From Streptomyces sp. Tue6028 (GTDB lineage Bacteria; Actinomycetota; Actinomycetes; Streptomycetales; Streptomycetaceae): a stretch of 64,000 bases of DNA. Under the pieces are notes generated by a model. That model searched no databases. It saw only the letters and a program-made list of their open reading frames with translations, and had not been told where the DNA came from. Positions 59,448-64,000 of this stretch are shown piece by piece. The DNA lies in NCBI RefSeq assembly GCF_002300165.1, contig NZ_MLCE01000019.1, forward strand, positions 62,001 to 126,000. The letters run 5' to 3'. The position numbers and the translations under genes were made by a program. Every line of letters starts with the position of its first letter. Position 1 is the first letter of the stretch.

Positions 59448-60065
59448 TCAGTCCAGCGCCTGCTCCATCAGTGCTCCCCACTGCTCCACCACTCGCGCCC
59501 GCCGCGCCGCGTCGTCGGTGAGGAGGTTGGCGAGGCCGAGACCGCGGGCCATGTCCAGCAGGCCCTGCACCGTCTCGCGCACACCGGGCCGGGACTCGTC
59601 GGCGCCCAGCAGGTCGACCGCGATGCGATGGCTCTCACGGCCGACGCGGGCCTCCAGCTCGGTGACCCGCGTCCGCAGCTGGTCCTCGTTCGAGGCGGCG
59701 ACCCACAGATGCAGGGCGGCGCGGAAGAGTGGCCCGGTGTAGAGGTCGACGAGGGCGGCCACCACGACCCGGCGGTCGGCGGCGCCGTCGGGGAAGAGGG
59801 CGCGCAGAGCGGTGGAACGCTCCTCGGCGACGTACTCGACGGCCGCGGTGAACAGGTCCTCACGGGTGGGGAAGTGGTGCTGGGCGGCGCCCCGGGAGAC
59901 ACCGGCGCGCTCGGCGACGACGGAGACCGTCGAGCCCGCCCAGCCGTGTTCGGCGAGGCAGGCCACGGCGGCTTCCAGGAGCCGCTGCCGGGTGGCCCGG
60001 CTGCGGTCCTGCTTGGGGACATGCGGAAGACGCCCGACGTGTTCCGTCGTGCTCACACCACCCAT
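59448..60065 (-). CDS. TetR family regulator of the acyl-CoA operon
   Basis: 205 residues from ATG 60065; the GTG at 60056, overlapping the hydratase TGA as GTGA, is an equally good start. Helix-turn-helix RSRATRQRLLEAAVACLAEHGWAGSTVSVVAERAGVSRGAAQHHFPTREDLFTAAVEYVAEE. Last gene of a leftward operon (carboxylase - ACAD - CoA ligase - hydratase - tetR), so it probably autoregulates that operon. None of the shared palindromes was seen at this operon. Confidence 0.92.
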   Translation of the reverse strand: MGGVSTTEHVGRLPHVPKQDRSRATRQRLLEAAVACLAEHGWAGSTVSVVAERAGVSRGAAQHHFPTREDLFTAAVEYVAEERSTALRALFPDGAADRRVVVAALVDLYTGPLFRAALHLWVAASNEDQLRTRVTELEARVGRESHRIAVDLLGADESRPGVRETVQGLLDMARGLGLANLLTDDAARRARVVEQWGALMEQALD

Positions 60066-60787
60066 GCGGCATCCCGTCGTTCGAGGAAGGCGGTCATCCC
60101 CTCGGCGGCCTGCGCGGAGGAGAACAGCCGGGCCGAGAGCGCGGTCAGCCCGGCCGCGTCCCGGTCGAAGGTCTCCAGCACCTTAGCCGTGAGCAGCGCC
60201 TTGGTCTCGGCGAGAGCCTGGGGCGAGGACCGGCGTACCCCGTCGAGGATCGGGGCGAGCACCTCGTCGGCGTCGGGGCCCGCGGCCGTCAGCAGACCGG
60301 TGCGGACCGCCTCGGCGGCGTCGAAGCGTTCGCCGGTCAGGTAGTGACGGGCGAGGGCGCGCGGGTCGGTGCGGGGCAGCAGCGTGAGGGAGATCACGGC
60401 GGGTGCGACGCCGATGCGCACCTCCGTGAAGGCGAAGCTCGCCCCCTCCCCCGCGACCGCGATGTCGCAGGCGCCGAGCAGGCCGAGCCCGCCCGCCCGC
60501 ACATGGCCGGTCACCCGGGCCACCACGGGCTTGCGCAGCTCGACGATCTGCCGCAGCAGTCCGACGAGGGCGTCCGGGTGCGGCGGGTCGCGCAGGTCGG
60601 CGCCCGCGCAGAAGGTGTTCCCGGTGTGGGTGAGGACGACGGCGCGCACGCCGTCGTCCTTGCCGCACCGGGTGAGCGCGTCGGCGAGTTCGCCCACGAG
60701 GACGGCCGACAGGGCGTTGCGGTTGGCGGGCGAGTCGAGGGTCAGCGTGGTGACGGCGCGGTCGTGGGCCGCGTGCACGACGGTCAT
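60053..60787 (-). CDS. Enoyl-CoA hydratase family protein
   Basis: 244 residues; ATGA overlap with the upstream ligase. Crotonase: LTLDSPANRNALSAVLVGELADAL, HTGNTFCAGADLRDPPHP (oxyanion-hole Gly), KPVVARVTGHVRAGGLGLLGACDIAVA, VRIGVAPAVISLTLLPR. Acts on the enoyl-CoA produced by the adjacent acyl-CoA dehydrogenase. Confidence 0.93.
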   Translation of the reverse strand: MTVVHAAHDRAVTTLTLDSPANRNALSAVLVGELADALTRCGKDDGVRAVVLTHTGNTFCAGADLRDPPHPDALVGLLRQIVELRKPVVARVTGHVRAGGLGLLGACDIAVAGEGASFAFTEVRIGVAPAVISLTLLPRTDPRALARHYLTGERFDAAEAVRTGLLTAAGPDADEVLAPILDGVRRSSPQALAETKALLTAKVLETFDRDAAGLTALSARLFSSAQAAEGMTAFLERRDAAWVV

Positions 60788-62349
60788 GAAAGGCTCCGCA
60801 GCTGACGGCGCAGGATCTTCCCGGAGGCGGCCCGGGGGACCCCGTCGACGAAGGTGACCATGCGGACCCGCTTGTACGGGGCGACGCGTTCGGCGACGTG
60901 CATCATGACCTCGCCCTCGGTGAGGTCCGGTGCGGACGGCTGGCGCACCACGAAGGCGTGCGGGACTTCGTTGTTGTCTTCGTTGTAGACCCCTATGACG
61001 GCGGCATCGGCGATGCCGGGGTGGGTGAGCAGCAGCGCCTCCAGTTCGGCGGGCGCGACCTGGAAGCCCTTGTACTTGATGAGTTCCTTGACGCGGTCGA
61101 CGACGAAGAGCCAGCCGTCGGCGTCGACATGGCCGACGTCCCCGGTGTGCAGCCAGCCGTCCGCGTCGATCATCGCGGCGGTGGCGTCTGGGCGCCCGAG
61201 GTAGCCCTTCATGACCTGGGGTCCGCGGATGGTGATCTCGCCGGCCTCGCCGACGCCCAGGTCCTTGGCGGGGTCGTCCAGGGAGACGATCCGCATCTCG
61301 GTACCGGCTATCAGCTTGCCGACGGTCCCGGGCGGCGGGTTCTCGGCGTCCAGGGGGACGACGTGCGTGCCGGGCGACAGTTCCGTCATGCCGTACGCCT
61401 GGCCGACGGGCGGCAGTCCGAGCCGCTGCGAACAGGCGGCGGCCAGGGCGGCGTCCAGCGGCGCGGCCGAGCAGATGATGTATTTCAGGGACGACAGGTC
61501 GTACTGCGCGACGGCCGGGTGCTTGGCGAGGGCCAGGACGATCGGCGGGGCCACGTACAGACCGGTGATGTGGTGCTTCTGGATGGCCGCGAGGAAGGTG
61601 TCCAGGTCGAAGCGCGGCAGCACGACGACGGTGGCGCCCTGCCTCAGCGGCGCGTTGATGAGGGCGGTCAGCCCGTAGATGTGGAAGAAGGGCAGCACGG
61701 CGAGGATGCGGTCGCCGGAGCCCATCGGCATGCACGGCGAGAGCTGTGCGAGGTTGGTGGCGATGGACCGGTGGGTGAGCATCACGCCCTTGGGGACACC
61801 CGTCGTGCCCGAGGAGTACGGCAGTGCCGCGACGTCCTCGACGGGGTCGATGTCCACCTGGGGCTCGGGCGCCGTGCTGCCGAGCAGCTCGATCAGCGAG
61901 CGGTGCCCCGCCGCCTGGTCGCAGACGAAGATCTCCCGTACGCCGCCCGCGAGTTCGGCCGCCTGGCGGGCGGTCTCCAGGAGCGGGGACACGGTCACGA
62001 TCCAGCTCGCCGCGCTGTCCCGCAGCTGCTTGGCGAACTCCTCGGCCGTGGCCAGCGGGTGCACGGTGGTGACCGAGGCCCCGGCGCGCGTCGCCGCGTA
62101 GAACGCCGTGGGGAAGGCGATGGTGTTGGGGCTGTGCAGGGCCAGCACGTCGCCCTTGCGGACGCCTGCCTCGGCGAACGCGGCGGCCAGCCGACGGTGG
62201 AAGTGGTCGAGTTGGCCGTAGGTGAGCGTGGTGCCGTCGACGCCGTCGACGAGCGCGGGCGTGTCGCCGCGCTCGGCGGCCCCGCCGAGGACGGCCTCGT
62301 GGATGGGTTGCTCGACGGCCGGGACGTCTGCGTACTCGCTGCGGAACAC
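60784..62349 (-). CDS. 4-coumarate/cinnamate:CoA ligase family enzyme
   Basis: 521 residues, GTG after GGAGG. Motifs: LPYSSGTTGVPKGVMLTH, GQAYGMTELSPGTHVV, LHTGDVGHVDADGWLFVVDRVKELIKYKGFQVAPAELE, PRAASGKILRRQL (catalytic Lys). From memory it closely resembles S. coelicolor SCO4383 (cinnamate:CoA ligase, ScCCL). It activates a phenylpropanoid or related acid with ATP and CoA. Third gene in a five-gene leftward operon. Confidence 0.94.
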   Translation of the reverse strand: MFRSEYADVPAVEQPIHEAVLGGAAERGDTPALVDGVDGTTLTYGQLDHFHRRLAAAFAEAGVRKGDVLALHSPNTIAFPTAFYAATRAGASVTTVHPLATAEEFAKQLRDSAASWIVTVSPLLETARQAAELAGGVREIFVCDQAAGHRSLIELLGSTAPEPQVDIDPVEDVAALPYSSGTTGVPKGVMLTHRSIATNLAQLSPCMPMGSGDRILAVLPFFHIYGLTALINAPLRQGATVVVLPRFDLDTFLAAIQKHHITGLYVAPPIVLALAKHPAVAQYDLSSLKYIICSAAPLDAALAAACSQRLGLPPVGQAYGMTELSPGTHVVPLDAENPPPGTVGKLIAGTEMRIVSLDDPAKDLGVGEAGEITIRGPQVMKGYLGRPDATAAMIDADGWLHTGDVGHVDADGWLFVVDRVKELIKYKGFQVAPAELEALLLTHPGIADAAVIGVYNEDNNEVPHAFVVRQPSAPDLTEGEVMMHVAERVAPYKRVRMVTFVDGVPRAASGKILRRQLRSLS

Positions 62350-62377
62350 GGTTCCTCCTAGAGCGGCTCGCCAGGTC

Positions 62378-63538
62378 CTAGTACGACTTGGGCAGACCCA
62401 GGGTCTGGTGGGAGACGTAGTTGAGAATCATCTCCCTGCTCACCGGCGCGATACGAGACACGCGCGAGGCCGTAATCAGGGAGGCGAGGCCGAACTCACG
62501 GGTGAGGCCGTTGCCGCCGAGCGTGTGCACGGCCTGGTCGACGGCCCGTACGCAGGCCTCACCGGCCGCGTACTTGGCCATGTTCGCCGCCTCCCCGGCC
62601 GCCACGTCGTCCCCGCGGTCGTAGAGATAGGCCGCCTTCTGCATCATCAGGCGGGCCAGTTCGAGTTCGATGTGGGACTGCGCCAGGGGGTGCGCGATGG
62701 CCTGGTGGGCGCCGATGGGCGCCTTCCAGACGGTGCGCTCGCGCGCGTACCCGACGGCCTTGGCGAGCGCGTACCGGCCCATGCCGATCGCGAACGCGGC
62801 CGTCATCACCCGCTCGGGGTTGAGGCCGGCGAAGAGCTGGAGCAGGCCGGCGTCCTCGTCGCCGACGAGCGCGTCGGCGGGCAGCCGCACGTCGTCCAAG
62901 GTCAGCTCGAACTGCTTCTCCGCGCCGTGCAGTTCCATGTCGATGGGACGGCGGCCGAAGCCCTCGGCGTCCCGCTCCACGATGAACAGGCAGGGCTTCA
63001 GGCTGCCCGTCCGCGCGTCCTCCGTGCGGCCCACGATGAGCGTCGCGTCGGCGATGTCGACGCCCGAGATGAACACCTTCCGGCCGGTCAGGACCCAGTC
63101 GGTGCCGTCCCGGCGGGCCGTGGTGGTGATCCGGTGCGAGTTGGAGCCCGCGTCGGGCTCGGTGATGCCGAAGGCCATCGTGCGGGTGCCGTCGGCGAGT
63201 CCGGGCAGCCACTGCCGCTTCTGCTCCTCGGTGCCGAACCGGGCGATGACGGTGCCGCAGATGGCGGGCGAGACGACCATCATCAGCAGGGGGCAGCCGG
63301 CGGCGCCCAGCTCCTCCAGGACGATGGAGAGTTCGGCTATGCCACCGCCTCCGCCGCCGTACTCCTCGGGCAGGTTCACGCCGAGGTAGCCGAGCTTGGC
63401 CGCCTCGGACCAGAGTTCGTCCGGGTGCCCTCCGTCGGCGACGACCTTGGCGAGGTAGTCGCGGCCGTAGCGCGCGCCCAGGGCGGCCACGGCGGAACGG
63501 AGTGCCTTGTGCTCTTCGGTCTCGACGGCGGAACTCAT
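62378..63538 (-). CDS. Acyl-CoA dehydrogenase
   Basis: 386 residues; ATG five bases after AGGAGG (the frame is open 12 codons upstream). Complete homomeric-type enzyme: NLPEEYGGGGGGIAELSIVLEE, FAD/substrate region MAFGITEPDAGSNSHRITTTARRDGTDWVLTGRKVFISGVDIADATLIVGRTED, C-terminal YARERTVWKAPIGAHQAIAHPLAQSHIELELARLMMQKAAYLYDRG and HTLGGNGLTREFGLASL. Between ligase and carboxylase genes in the same operon. Confidence 0.94.
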   Translation of the reverse strand: MSSAVETEEHKALRSAVAALGARYGRDYLAKVVADGGHPDELWSEAAKLGYLGVNLPEEYGGGGGGIAELSIVLEELGAAGCPLLMMVVSPAICGTVIARFGTEEQKRQWLPGLADGTRTMAFGITEPDAGSNSHRITTTARRDGTDWVLTGRKVFISGVDIADATLIVGRTEDARTGSLKPCLFIVERDAEGFGRRPIDMELHGAEKQFELTLDDVRLPADALVGDEDAGLLQLFAGLNPERVMTAAFAIGMGRYALAKAVGYARERTVWKAPIGAHQAIAHPLAQSHIELELARLMMQKAAYLYDRGDDVAAGEAANMAKYAAGEACVRAVDQAVHTLGGNGLTREFGLASLITASRVSRIAPVSREMILNYVSHQTLGLPKSY

Positions 63539-63638
63539 GGAGCCTCCTGAAGACGGAAAGTACGGCTGGTTCATGACGGGTTCGCGCGGTCCGGCCGGGT
63601 CGCGCGCGGTGCGGCGGCGCGGGCCGCCGACCGGGGCG

Positions 63639-64000
63639 TTACGGAGTGTCGTCCTGCGGGGCCGGCTGCACGACCGCGAGCAGCGCGCCCACCTCGACCT
63701 GCAGGCCGGGGGCCGCGTGCAGGTCCGTGAGCGTGCCCGCGGCCGGCGCGGAGATCTTGTGCTCCATCTTCATCGCCTCCAGCCACAGCAGCGGTTCGCC
63801 CGCCCGTACGAAGGCGCCGACGGCCAGGCCCTGGGCGACGCGTACGACGGTTCCGGGCATGGGCGCGAGCAGTGAGCCCGGGTCCTGCTGGGCGGTGGGA
63901 TCGCCGAAGCGCGGCAGCGCGGTCAGCGCGGTGGCGTTCACGAAGACCTGGTCGCCGTGGCGCGCGATCGCGAAGTCGCGCCGCACACCGTCGACTTCGA
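63639..64000 (-). CDS. Acyl-CoA carboxylase alpha subunit, C-terminal biotinyl domain (5' end outside window)
   Basis: The last 120 residues: PMPGTVVRVAQGLAVGAFVRAGEPLLWLEAMKMEHKISAPAAGTLTDLHAAPGLQVEVGALLAVV, with the biotin-attachment lysine in EAMKMEH. Frame open to the window edge. The upstream part should be the biotin carboxylase. From gene order the operon resembles those for carboxylation of a branched or propionyl-type CoA. Confidence 0.92.
   Translation of the reverse strand, partial: EVDGVRRDFAIARHGDQVFVNATALTALPRFGDPTAQQDPGSLLAPMPGTVVRVAQGLAVGAFVRAGEPLLWLEAMKMEHKISAPAAGTLTDLHAAPGLQVEVGALLAVVQPAPQDDTP

Overview
The window reads as chromosomal DNA of a Streptomyces. It is very GC-rich with strongly GC-biased third codon positions and many GTG starts. 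Several 4-nt ATGA/GTGA stop-start overlaps occur, with purine-rich Shine-Dalgarno sites and several apparently leaderless genes. No tRNA, rRNA, insertion sequence, phage gene or CRISPR array was seen. From memory, the right half (acyl-CoA carboxylase, acyl-CoA dehydrogenase, cinnamate-CoA ligase type enzyme, hydratase, TetR, pdxH, citrate synthase, IPNS-like oxygenase, PAS protein, NagS-like SIS protein, DmdR1) follows the S. coelicolor SCO4381-SCO4394 order, and the middle continues through the SCO4402 family protein and purU. No database was searched.

Left third to centre (about 6-36 kb): a scattered CoA-dependent catabolic gene set. It comprises acyl-CoA dehydrogenases (6.5, 26.4, 31.2, 32.1 kb), a lipid-transfer/thiolase-like protein (7.9 kb), a DUF35 OB-fold protein (13.2 kb), a DoxX membrane protein, an ADP-forming type CoA ligase and enoyl-CoA hydratase (17.7-20.8 kb), a flavin reductase (22.1 kb), an alcohol dehydrogenase, an SDR, a cyclase-family hydrolase, an amidohydrolase and an AMP-forming acyl-CoA ligase (34.7 kb). 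Ten copies of a 19-bp palindrome with consensus ATCTGACGNNCCGTCAGAT lie directly upstream of these transcription units. They tie about 16 genes into what looks like one TetR-type regulon. The enzyme classes resemble those for side-chain and ring breakdown of steroid-like or isoprenoid acids; the substrate is not known. The TetR gene at 4.05 kb carries a similar site across its own start codon and is the best regulator candidate.

Interspersed are ordinary genes: a PQQ-repeat Ser/Thr kinase, a VOC protein, an Lrp/LysE divergent pair, a lipoprotein, a PNPOx-like protein, two GNAT acetyltransferases, a flavin monooxygenase, a Tat-exported amine oxidase, an MFS transporter and a GlxA-type AraC regulator.

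Centre (30-50 kb): signalling and housekeeping genes. These are an RsbW-like ATPase, an EF-hand protein, a STAS antagonist, a sigma factor whose 3' end appears frameshifted just before its zinc-finger anti-sigma partner, purU, a solute-binding lipoprotein, a repeat-rich membrane protein, an XRE/TPR regulator, a primase-fold protein and an ABC exporter pair.

Right (50-64 kb): an alpha/beta hydrolase, the iron regulator dmdR1 with a long antisense ORF, nagS with a DasR-like site, a PAS/GAF protein, an intergenic region rich in RNA signals (promoter, 12-codon ORF, three-way-junction fold, RRRHVDF leader peptide) ahead of an IPNS-family oxygenase, citrate synthase, pdxH, and a leftward acyl-CoA operon with its own TetR. 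Short-period tandem repeats sit just downstream of several stop codons.
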